Below the pieces are notes generated by a model, which was given only the letters and a program-made list of their open reading frames with translations, ran no database searches and was not told where the DNA came from. A stretch of 7,774 nucleotides of DNA, taken from NCBI GenBank assembly GCA_958366945.1, contig CATXCY010000063.1:1-7774 (forward strand), read 5' to 3'. Source of the stretch: Bruticola sp004554425. GTDB taxonomy: Bacteria > Vulcanimicrobiota > Xenobia > Xenobiales > Xenobiaceae. Numbering within the stretch: the first letter of the stretch is position 1; the number at the start of each line of letters is the position of its first letter. The translations under genes were made by a program, and so were the position numbers. Below are positions 1 through 5,651 of the stretch, one piece after another.

Positions 1-252
1 GAGCACCAGCTGGGCGAGGAGCACCAGCTGGGCGAGGAGCACCAGCTGGGCGAGGAGCACCAGCTGGGCGAGGTGCGCCAGCCGGGCGAGGGGCGCCAGT
101 TGGACGAGGGGCGCCAGCTGGACGAGGGGCACCGGCTGGACGAGGAGCGCCTGCCGGGCGCGGAGCACCAGCTGGACGAGGTGCACCAGCTGGACGAGGA
201 GCGCCAGCTGGACGAGGAGCGCCTGCCGGGCGCGGAGCACCTGCTGGATGGG
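1..252. repeat. 18-bp in-frame tandem repeat encoding PAGAPR
   Basis: Fourteen consecutive 18-bp units fill this stretch, with consensus gagcaccagctgggcgag on the plus strand. The first four (1-72) are identical, and the others differ mostly at positions that leave the hexapeptide unchanged on the minus strand. The consensus unit is 13/18 G or C, clearly richer than the neighbouring genes. Units at 145-162 and 217-234 are identical to each other and differ from the consensus, so there is also a 72-bp higher-order duplication. The array continues beyond the left edge. It is part of the minus-strand FHA gene; its length may vary by slippage or recombination (inference). Confidence 0.95.
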
Positions 253-1546
253 GATTATTTACATGGGCAGGTGTAGGCTGAGGAGCTTGTGCAGGAGCTT
301 GCTGCTCGTAACCATAAGGCTGCTGCTCGCGGTACGGTGCAGGTTCAGGCTGCTGATAAGAAGGTTGGCTCGGATAGTTGTTAGGCTGAGGGGGATAAGC
401 TTCACGGCGCTGCTGAGGCTGATAATCACCATAGCTCTGGGCCTCTCCATTGGCAGGATAACTCCCATACTCTTGGCGCGGTTGAGGCTGATAAGGCTGT
501 TGAGGCTGCTGCTGGTATTGAGCAGATGGCTCCGAATAGGGGTGCTGGGGAGCGTTGCTGTCTCTCCAACTGCGCAAAGGAGAACGATGAGGCTGGTTGT
601 CGTCCACCTCAAATTCGCGGAAAGGTTGCTGTTGTGGCTGCTGGCCTGGCACGTGCATGCTAGTTTGGCCTAAGTCATGATTGCCGCTCTGTTTCTTACT
701 GCTGGAAAGTACCATAGCCGTGCGGCCGATCATGATGATATCGCGTTCATTCAACACGGTTGGAATGTCGCTGCGCACAATTATTTCGCGAGGCATGCCG
801 TTGGACATACGCCTGATGCGCGTAGCTTGGCTGCTGCTGTCCGATTGCAAGATTCCATAGGTGGCTGCTCTATCTTGCCATACCAGGAGAGCTTGCTCGC
901 TAGGAACAGAAGTATCGTGTAACAAAACACCGGCGCTCGTGCGAGGATCGGCTGGGCCTTGCAAACGACCTATAACTAAGACAGGCTCACGGAGAGGATA
1001 ATTGGCTCCCTTGTCTGGGCCTTGGATTACGGTCATGACAAACTTTTCGTCATCTTCTTGCATACCGGCGTCCATCAGACCAGCCATGCCGACCATATTT
1101 TCTCTATCCTGACGGTTGTTGCTTTTGGAAGCATAATTATTCAGAGCGTCAAAAACTCCGGGGGAGACGCCTTGGCTTTGCGGAGTTTTTACGGCGTCGC
1201 CTAACTTGCCAGTACGCGTTTCGGCTGGTTCTAAGATAAAGCCCAGCAATCCCAAGTTAACTTTTTCGTTAAGATGAAGTGGGTAGCCATCTACTGGCAC
1301 GTCACCGACTACTGTGGGATTGGTGCGGGAGCGGTGTTGCAAAACATAACACTGCCTTTCGTCATCCCATTGCAATAAAGCGTGAATTCTGGATACGGTA
1401 GGCTCAGAAAAGAGAATCCAGCCCGGGGAAACTTCACTCGTTTCGACCGCTCTTCCTAAGGTTATTTCCGGCGAGTTGAGCAGGACAACCCTACCTTCGT
1501 CATTGCCTTCAACTACTCTAAGTTGTAGACCAGAACTCCAAGCCAT
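1..1546 (-). CDS. Tandem FHA-domain protein with Q/P/Y-rich linker and PAGAPR repeat tail (C-terminus off the window)
   Basis: A single open frame of 515 codons starts at ATG 1546-1544 and runs off the left edge, so the C-terminus is missing. A GAGGG ribosome site lies 8 nt upstream of the ATG. FHA domains bind phosphothreonine peptides, so this is probably a cytoplasmic phospho-signalling or scaffold protein (family knowledge). FHA1 (about residues 7-108) has the expected G31-R32, S52-R-I-H55 and N76-P-T78. FHA2 (about 168-283) keeps G193-R194 but has Pro215 and Gln218 where FHA1 has Ser52 and His55, so it looks degenerate. Residues about 300-430 are rich in Gln, Pro and Tyr and likely disordered. 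From 434 the chain becomes PAGAPR hexapeptides: 13 full copies plus PAGA at the edge, with one PTGAPR variant. No signal peptide or membrane segment is visible. Partner kinases are not in the window. The FHA assignment is firm; the cellular role is unknown. Confidence 0.9.
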   Translation of the reverse strand, partial: MAWSSGLQLRVVEGNDEGRVVLLNSPEITLGRAVETSEVSPGWILFSEPTVSRIHALLQWDDERQCYVLQHRSRTNPTVVGDVPVDGYPLHLNEKVNLGLLGFILEPAETRTGKLGDAVKTPQSQGVSPGVFDALNNYASKSNNRQDRENMVGMAGLMDAGMQEDDEKFVMTVIQGPDKGANYPLREPVLVIGRLQGPADPRTSAGVLLHDTSVPSEQALLVWQDRAATYGILQSDSSSQATRIRRMSNGMPREIIVRSDIPTVLNERDIIMIGRTAMVLSSSKKQSGNHDLGQTSMHVPGQQPQQQPFREFEVDDNQPHRSPLRSWRDSNAPQHPYSEPSAQYQQQPQQPYQPQPRQEYGSYPANGEAQSYGDYQPQQRREAYPPQPNNYPSQPSYQQPEPAPYREQQPYGYEQQAPAQAPQPTPAHVNNPHPAGAPRPAGAPRPAGAPRPAGAPRPAGAPRPAGAPRPAGAPRPAGAPRPTGAPRPAGAPRPAGAPRPAGAPRPAGAPRPAGA

Positions 1547-1675
1547 TAAAGTTTCCCTCTCACATTAAGAAAAAATGCAGTGTACTTCAGCTTCGCTAGT
1601 CTTGGGGCCAGTTTGTACCGCAACAGGTCAGATAAGGCGAAACCACATACTTCATTAGCTTAGCTTCAACACCTG

Positions 1676-1719
1676 AAAAAAACACCCTGCCTGAGTGTAT
1701 TTCGATTGAAAAGGCAGGG
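1676..1719 (-). terminator. Intrinsic-terminator-like hairpin in the divergent FHA-hflX gap
   Basis: CCCTGCCT (1685-1692) pairs with AGGCAGGG (1712-1719), and TTTC/GAAA (1700-1703/1708-1711) can stack inside. Read leftward, the stem is followed by TG and seven Ts (1682-1676), a good intrinsic-terminator layout. Read rightward, the following tract (ccgtctttt) is weaker. Both flanking genes point away from it, so it does not end either of them. It may stop antisense transcription leaving the hflX side, act as a leader attenuator for the FHA gene if its promoter lies to the right, or end an unrecognised small RNA. Confidence 0.6.
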
Positions 1720-1808
1720 CCGTCTTTTGCTTTGTCGAAATCGGCGGGCAGTATGGGGGTAGTTTCGAATAAAAGTTTAAGACAAAATCACAGTATAGGA
1801 AAACTGAT

Positions 1809-3479
1809 ATGGCTGAAATTAAAGGAAATGTTGTCGGCTTAAAACCGAATCAGAAAAAAACTTTATTGCGTTTATTCCAAAAGAGAGTAGATCGAGAGAG
1901 CTTAATAAGCTGGGAGCTGGGGCGCTATCTTACCGAGATATCTTTGGAAATAGGTAGACAAGTTGGTATATTGATAGATCGCAAAGGTAACGTACTTCAG
2001 GTTTTTGTTGGCGATGCTAAATCTATCATGATTTCCGAGTTGGGGCGTTTTCGTGTAGGTAAATCACGTTTTCGTGGCGTGCGTTGGATTCATACCCACT
2101 TGAGCAACGAGCCTTTGAGTCAAGATGACTTGACTGACTTGGCTTTGCTTCGCTTTGATGCTGTAGCTGCTTTAGAAACTTTACCAAACGGTTTGCCTGG
2201 TAACATATATGCTGCTTGGTTACAACCCAATGACAAAGAGCCTTGGCATGTAGAAGAGCCTGTACCTTTGGACTTGTTTAAGTTGGATTTTTACGGCTTA
2301 ATCAATGCCTTAGAGCAAGAATATGCTCGCAAGATAGATTCGCGCTCTACTGGTCAGGCTATGCGCAAAGCTATTTTGGTGGGCGTGACCACCAATAAGC
2401 TTGATGATTTGCAGCGCTCTATGACCGAATTGACGGAATTGGCTGCTTCGGCTGATATTGAAGTAGTAAATGTGGTAACTCAGAAACGCCCTCGTTTAGA
2501 CGCAAAATTTGTGGTCGGTAGCGGCAAGCTGACTGACATCATGATTACCGCTATGCAAAAAGGGGCTGATCTTATAGTTTTTGAGGGTGAACTCAGCGGG
2601 TCACAAATGCGGGCTATTTCCGAGTTATGTGAGCTTGAGGTCATCGACCGCACTCAATTGATTTTAGATATATTCGCTCGTCGAGCCAGCAGCAAAGATG
2701 GTAAATTGCAAGTTGAACTGGCCCAAATGAAATATAGTTTACCGCGCTTGGTACTCAAGGATGACTTTATGTCTCGTATTACTGGAGGTATTGGCGCTAA
2801 AGGCCCTGGTGAAACAAAAATTGAGGTTTTGCGTCGCCGAGTAAAGGATCGTATTGCCAAATTGGAACGAGATCTCGACCAATTGTCTTGTCAGCGCCGG
2901 CGCCGCAGAACTAACCGTCAGCAATCTGGCACTCCCATTATAAATTTGGTTGGCTATACCAATGCAGGCAAATCCACTATTTTGCGTACTTTGACTGGAG
3001 CGAAAATCTTAGTAGAGAATCGTCTTTTCGCCACTTTGGATCCTACTTCTAGAAAGTTGCGTTTGCCTTCTGGGCGTAAGACCGTTTTAATTGATACAGT
3101 TGGTTTTATCCAAGATTTGCCTGAAGATCTAGCTAAAGCTTTTCGAGCTACTTTGGAAGAACTTAGCGACGCTGACATTTTGCTTCACGTAGTCGATATT
3201 TCCAATCCAGAATTTGCCAATCAAATTATGGCAGTACAGCAAATTTTAGAAGAATTGGCTTTAGATGATATTCCTCAGCTGGTCGTTTTCAACAAAATAG
3301 ACAAAACCGCTCCAGAAATTTTAGATAGCGTACGTCAAGTTTGGACTGACGCCGTTTTTGTTAGCGCTTTGCAAGCTGATTCTTTAAAAATTATGCTGGA
3401 GAGATTGGATGAAATGGCCGCTTCCTTAGATAAAGAGGGAAACAGCATGCCTGATTCTGCTCAAGATTCAGCTAATTGA
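1809..3479 (+). CDS. hflX: GTPase HflX with extended N-terminal domain
   Basis: HflX is a ribosome-associated GTPase that splits or rescues 70S/50S particles, often under stress (family knowledge). At 556 aa it is well over the 426 aa of E. coli HflX, owing to an N-terminal extension of about 180 residues. The HflX-specific domain follows (about 186-375), with VVGSGKL (235-241), FEGELSGSQ (258-266), and GGIGAKGPGE (326-335) leading into an arginine-rich helical segment. The G domain has G1 GYTNAGKS (382-389), a G2 Thr in FATLDPT (T409), G3 DTVG (429-432), G4 NKID (495-498) and G5 SAL (519-521). The extension contains IHTHLSNEPLSQDD (94-107), discussed in the findings. The start is supported by AGGA 8 nt upstream (1797-1800). 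The gene stands alone, away from the hfq neighbourhood seen in E. coli. No clear promoter or dedicated rightward terminator was found. Confidence 0.95.
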   Translation: MAEIKGNVVGLKPNQKKTLLRLFQKRVDRESLISWELGRYLTEISLEIGRQVGILIDRKGNVLQVFVGDAKSIMISELGRFRVGKSRFRGVRWIHTHLSNEPLSQDDLTDLALLRFDAVAALETLPNGLPGNIYAAWLQPNDKEPWHVEEPVPLDLFKLDFYGLINALEQEYARKIDSRSTGQAMRKAILVGVTTNKLDDLQRSMTELTELAASADIEVVNVVTQKRPRLDAKFVVGSGKLTDIMITAMQKGADLIVFEGELSGSQMRAISELCELEVIDRTQLILDIFARRASSKDGKLQVELAQMKYSLPRLVLKDDFMSRITGGIGAKGPGETKIEVLRRRVKDRIAKLERDLDQLSCQRRRRRTNRQQSGTPIINLVGYTNAGKSTILRTLTGAKILVENRLFATLDPTSRKLRLPSGRKTVLIDTVGFIQDLPEDLAKAFRATLEELSDADILLHVVDISNPEFANQIMAVQQILEELALDDIPQLVVFNKIDKTAPEILDSVRQVWTDAVFVSALQADSLKIMLERLDEMAASLDKEGNSMPDSAQDSAN

Positions 3480-3559
3480 CGGTTTAATTAGCAAGGCAAA
3501 AGAGTAAAAAGCGGAATTAAAGGCGATTATTGGTTATTTTTTGCCTTGGTATGGCCAAA

Positions 3560-3594
3560 TAGCAAAAATGGCGCTCCCAAAATAGAGAGCGCCA
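3560..3594 (-). terminator. Intrinsic terminator of the symporter gene
   Basis: TGGCGCTC (3569-3576) pairs perfectly with GAGCGCCA (3587-3594) around a 10-nt loop. In the leftward direction the stem is followed by TTTTTGCTATTTGG. It lies 20 bp beyond the symporter stop codon, so it should end that transcript. There is no T-run on the right side, so it is unlikely to serve hflX. An outer dyad, GCCAAAT (3554-3560) with ATTTGGC (3608-3614), can extend the structure. Confidence 0.75.
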
Positions 3595-3613
3595 GGGCTA
3601 GAGTATAATTTGG

Positions 3614-4816
3614 CTAGCTTGGACTGTTACAAGGAGCCGTTGCGCTACCATCTTCTTTATTATGCCGTTTCATAAATGTATCAGTAATCAAAGCCAAAGC
3701 GCCGTCGCCGGTAATGTTACAAGCGGTACCGAAGCTGTCTTGCAAGGCAAAAATAGCTATAAGCATGGCTGTGCCTGCATCATTAAAACCAAGTACAGAA
3801 ACGACAATACCTAATGAGGCTAATACGGTTCCTCCAGGGACTCCAGGAGCACCTACGGCAAATATTCCCAGAAGCAATATGAACAAGACTAGAGTAGAAG
3901 GCGTAGGCAAGTGACCGTAGAGCAATTGAGACACAATGCACACAAAGAATACTTCAGTCAGTACAGAGCCGCAAAGATGGATATTAGCGAATAGAGGAAT
4001 AGAAAAGTCCGAGACTTTTTTGTCTAATATTGGGCTCTTGCGTACGCATTCCAGAGCTACTCCCAGCGTAGCTGCAGATGACATGGTTCCTAAGGCTGTG
4101 AGATAGGCCGGCAGGTAGAACTTGAGCACTTGCCAGCTGTTCTTTCTCGAGTAGAGAGTTGCCAAGCCGTAGAGTAATAAAAGCCATATGTAATGGCAAA
4201 CTATAACAATGAGGATTACTGGCAACAATATGCCCAACCGTGAGATGTTGCCTTCATAGGATATAGCACAGAAATTGGCCGCTACATAAAATGGCAGCAA
4301 AGGCACCAGAATTCGTCTTACTAACTGCAATACGATTTCCCTGAATTGCAAAAGTAGTTCCGTAATTGCATCCGATTTTGTCCAACAGCAGCCCAAGCCA
4401 ACAAAGATTGAGAGCAGCAAAGCAGACATTACGTTAAGTACGGGAGGAATCTCTAAGTTGAATAACAACTCAGGCAATTCCCGTAAGGATCCGGTGATAG
4501 TTTGTGCATCGAGCAAAGGAATCGCTTGATAGCCTACTAGCATGGCAAAGAAGGCTGCACCTACGGATGATAGGTAAGCTAGCGAAAAGGCAAAGATTAT
4601 CAGTCGTGAAACACTTCCTCTCAGCAAGGCGATGGAAGGAGCTACAAAGCCAATGATAATCAGGGGAACGAGGAAAAAAATAACTTGACCACTGACTTGC
4701 TTGATAACCAACACACTTTTCATCAGTCCTTCAGGGACGAAAAATCCTGCGATGATACCAACTATGACAGCCAAGATCAAAATAACGATCGTATTTGAAA
4801 AGATTTTTTTTATCAT
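3614..4816 (-). CDS. Dicarboxylate/amino acid:cation symporter (DAACS/SDF superfamily), Arg-less branch
   Basis: A very hydrophobic 400-aa inner-membrane protein with the glutamate-transporter (GltPh-like) layout. HP1 has MSSAATLG (245-252), TM7 has NIHLCGS (278-284), HP2 has GAPGVPGGT (322-330), and TM8 has LQDSFGTACNITGD (358-371). Aligned by eye with GltPh, TM8 keeps D360, T364, N367 and D371 (D394, T398, N401, D405). It has Gly363 where GltPh has the substrate-binding Arg397, and HLC (280-282) where GltPh has NMD (310-312). I recall the same SFGTACN(V/I)TGDG and IHL(S/C)G pattern in Bacteroidetes and Firmicutes homologues, so this is a recognised branch and not damage. An acidic substrate is doubtful; a neutral amino acid or other small solute is possible. 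ATG 4816 is the only plausible start, with an in-frame TAA upstream, yet no Shine-Dalgarno motif precedes it. It is a single gene, convergent with hflX. Confidence 0.88.
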   Translation of the reverse strand: MIKKIFSNTIVILILAVIVGIIAGFFVPEGLMKSVLVIKQVSGQVIFFLVPLIIIGFVAPSIALLRGSVSRLIIFAFSLAYLSSVGAAFFAMLVGYQAIPLLDAQTITGSLRELPELLFNLEIPPVLNVMSALLLSIFVGLGCCWTKSDAITELLLQFREIVLQLVRRILVPLLPFYVAANFCAISYEGNISRLGILLPVILIVIVCHYIWLLLLYGLATLYSRKNSWQVLKFYLPAYLTALGTMSSAATLGVALECVRKSPILDKKVSDFSIPLFANIHLCGSVLTEVFFVCIVSQLLYGHLPTPSTLVLFILLLGIFAVGAPGVPGGTVLASLGIVVSVLGFNDAGTAMLIAIFALQDSFGTACNITGDGALALITDTFMKRHNKEDGSATAPCNSPS

Positions 4817-5011
4817 ATTGTTTACTGTCTTAAGTGTTTATTTCTTGACCCGATAATTTAATGTCGATTAGTAGTTTCCTAAAAAAAACACAATTTTGTA
4901 ATCCTAAACAAGAAGACTTTGCCGACACTAATTAAGGTTTTTTATTTCTTTCTTTTGTTACGAAAAAAATTAAGATATCACGGACATGCAAGTGAATGCT
5001 AATGTTTCGGC

Positions 5012-5027
5012 GGCACCCAGCGGTGCC
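5012..5027. other. Short GC-rich hairpin GGCACC-cagc-GGTGCC
   Basis: A perfect 6-bp stem with a 4-nt loop, followed rightward by only TTT. It is too weak in its T-tract to be called a terminator. It could be part of a structured leader or of the symporter's upstream region. Function unknown. Confidence 0.35.
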
Positions 5028-5074
5028 TTTCAAGCGTAGCAATGTTGTTCCTGCACATGGTCCAAGGGAATCAT

Positions 5075-5091
5075 TTGACAAAATTAGTCAA
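5075..5091. promoter_or_regulatory. Inverted repeat TTGAC-N7-GTCAA, possible operator
   Basis: Perfect 5-bp arms separated by aaaatta. The left arm also spells TTGACA, a consensus -35, but 17 bp downstream is CATCAC, a poor -10. An operator half-site pair is as likely as a promoter element. It lies upstream of the candidate infA promoter. Confidence 0.3.
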
Positions 5092-5111
5092 AAAAGCCAT
5101 CACTAAAAAGC

Positions 5112-5140
5112 TTGCTTTTGCTGTTGATTATTGCCATAAT
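5112..5140 (+). promoter_or_regulatory. Candidate sigma-70-type promoter for infA
   Basis: CATAAT (5135-5140) matches the -10 consensus at five of six bases. It sits 17 bp after TTGCTT (5112-5117), which matches only the TTG half of the -35. A start near 5147 would give a leader of about 175 nt before infA, overlapping the first perfect palindrome. Moderate support only; no stronger candidate was seen in the gap. Confidence 0.4.
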
Positions 5141-5146
5141 GGGCGG

Positions 5147-5159
5147 TGTTAAATTAACA
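5147..5159. promoter_or_regulatory. Perfect 13-bp palindrome TGTTAAATTAACA
   Basis: Six-base arms are exactly complementary about a central A. It begins 6 bp after the candidate -10 at 5135-5140, where a repressor would block initiation. No known operator is recognised. Confidence 0.35.
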
Positions 5160-5192
5160 TTATGTTTCCTGTGCCCTCAGAGGAGCAGGGAG

Positions 5193-5205
5193 CTTGTTCA
5201 ACAAG
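5193..5205. promoter_or_regulatory. Perfect 13-bp palindrome CTTGTTCAACAAG
   Basis: Six-base arms are exactly complementary about a central C, or a 5-bp hairpin with a 3-nt loop if transcribed. It lies within the predicted infA leader. No known operator is recognised. Confidence 0.35.
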
Positions 5206-5259
5206 GACGCTGTAAAAGATTTTAGCTTTGGTGTTGAGATAAAGAGTGCGGAAGCATTA

Positions 5260-5270
5260 AGTACAGTACT
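5260..5270. promoter_or_regulatory. Perfect 11-bp palindrome AGTACAGTACT
   Basis: Five-base arms about a central A. It sits directly against a possible RNA hairpin, GCCGC (5271-5275) with GCGGC (5284-5288), about 20 nt ahead of the infA ribosome site. The arms recall the AGTAC half of cyanobacterial LexA boxes, but the 1-bp spacing is too short for one. Confidence 0.3.
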
Positions 5271-5309
5271 GCCGCCTATTTTCGCGGCGTCGTTGCAGTA
5301 ATATAAAGC

Positions 5310-5314
5310 GGAGG
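5310..5314 (+). promoter_or_regulatory. Ribosome binding site GGAGG that fixes the infA TTG start
   Basis: A full GGAGG is followed by an 8-nt spacer and TTG at 5323. An in-frame TAA at 5299-5301 rules out any upstream start, so infA begins with TTG. Confidence 0.85.
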
Positions 5315-5322
5315 AAATAAAC

Positions 5323-5553
5323 TTGTCATCAGACGGAACTGATAAAGGTAAAATCGAAGTTGAAGGCGTGGTGACAGAAGCCTATCGTGACGCTTGTTTC
5401 AAAGTAAAATTAGAGAACGGTTACGAAGTTTCGGCTCACATTTCCGGCAGAATCCGTAAGCACTGGATTCGTATTTTGCCCGGTGATAAAGTTACAGTAG
5501 AGCTTTGCCCTTACGACTTGAATAAAGGGCGTATCGTCTACAGAGCTAAATAG
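5323..5553 (+). CDS. infA: Translation initiation factor IF-1
   Basis: A 76-aa OB-fold protein that binds the 30S A-site with IF-2 and IF-3 during initiation (family knowledge). Conserved IF-1 segments are plain: IEVEGVVTEA (11-20), ENGYEVSAHISG (31-42), RKHWIRILPGDKVTVEL (45-61), and the C-terminal YDLNKGRIVYR (64-74). The length is close to the usual 71-73 aa, with about four extra N-terminal residues (SSDGTDKGK instead of the usual AKED-like start). The start is TTG, fixed by GGAGG and an upstream stop. The gene stands alone here, whereas in many bacteria infA lies in the spc ribosomal-protein/secY/map cluster. The unusually long 5' region with palindromes suggests its own control. A strong stem-loop follows the stop. 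Confidence 0.97.
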   Translation: MSSDGTDKGKIEVEGVVTEAYRDACFKVKLENGYEVSAHISGRIRKHWIRILPGDKVTVELCPYDLNKGRIVYRAK

Positions 5554-5583
5554 AGAGTTTCTGATAAATCGATCGTTTTACGT

Positions 5584-5630
5584 AATAAGGCCCGCTTGCA
5601 GCTGCTAAGTAACTGCAAGCGGGCCTTATT
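5584..5630. terminator. Bidirectional terminator between infA and lgt
   Basis: An 18-bp perfect inverted repeat, AATAAGGCCCGCTTGCAG (5584-5601) with its complement at 5613-5630, encloses an 11-nt loop. It lies 30 bp after the infA stop and 21 bp after the lgt stop. Read rightward it is followed by CTCTTTG, and the stem itself ends in CCTTATT in both directions. It therefore fits as a shared terminator for the convergent pair. Confidence 0.85.
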
Positions 5631-5651
5631 CTCTTTGTAAATATTTTCTGC

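Larger units (their letters stand above)
4817..5322. other. 506-bp divergent intergenic region between the symporter gene and infA
   Basis: No convincing gene is present on either strand. The left third (about 4840-4975) is very AT-rich with A and T runs, and should hold the symporter promoter, though no good -35/-10 pair stands out. The right part holds a small GC hairpin (5012-5027), a dyad TTGAC-N7-GTCAA (5075-5091), a candidate infA promoter (5112-5140), and three perfect odd-length palindromes (5147-5159, 5193-5205, 5260-5270). No tRNA or riboswitch family that I know was recognised. Confidence 0.7.

Noticed and set aside
73..276. Plus-strand open frame encoding LDE/RQ-type repeats
   Set aside because: It is the antisense reading of the PAGAPR array. 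The minus frame is open for 515 codons, has a ribosome site and encodes recognisable FHA domains.
248..1204. Plus-strand frames at 248-673, 677-922 and 1022-1204, and the minus frame at 259-612
   Set aside because: All overlap the FHA gene in other frames. The Leu/Arg-rich translation at 248-673 is the antisense of Gln/Pro/Tyr codons, and none has a family motif.
3483..3547. Possible rightward hflX terminator (AAGGCAAAA 3493-3501 with TTTTGCCTT 3539-3547)
   Set aside because: The arms are AT-rich with a 37-nt loop, and the T-run is inside the stem rather than after it.
5012..5027. GC hairpin as a riboswitch or transcription terminator
   Set aside because: The stem is only 6 bp with three following Ts, and surrounding sequence matches no riboswitch core that I recognise.
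5002..5106. Small plus-strand frame of 34 codons, starting ATG at 5002 in the infA upstream gap
   Set aside because: No ribosome site precedes it, its sequence is not protein-like in any family I know, and it overlaps the candidate operator.
5260..5270. AGTACAGTACT as a LexA/SOS box
   Set aside because: The half-sites are one base apart, whereas cyanobacterial-type boxes have about four. A dyad alone is not enough.
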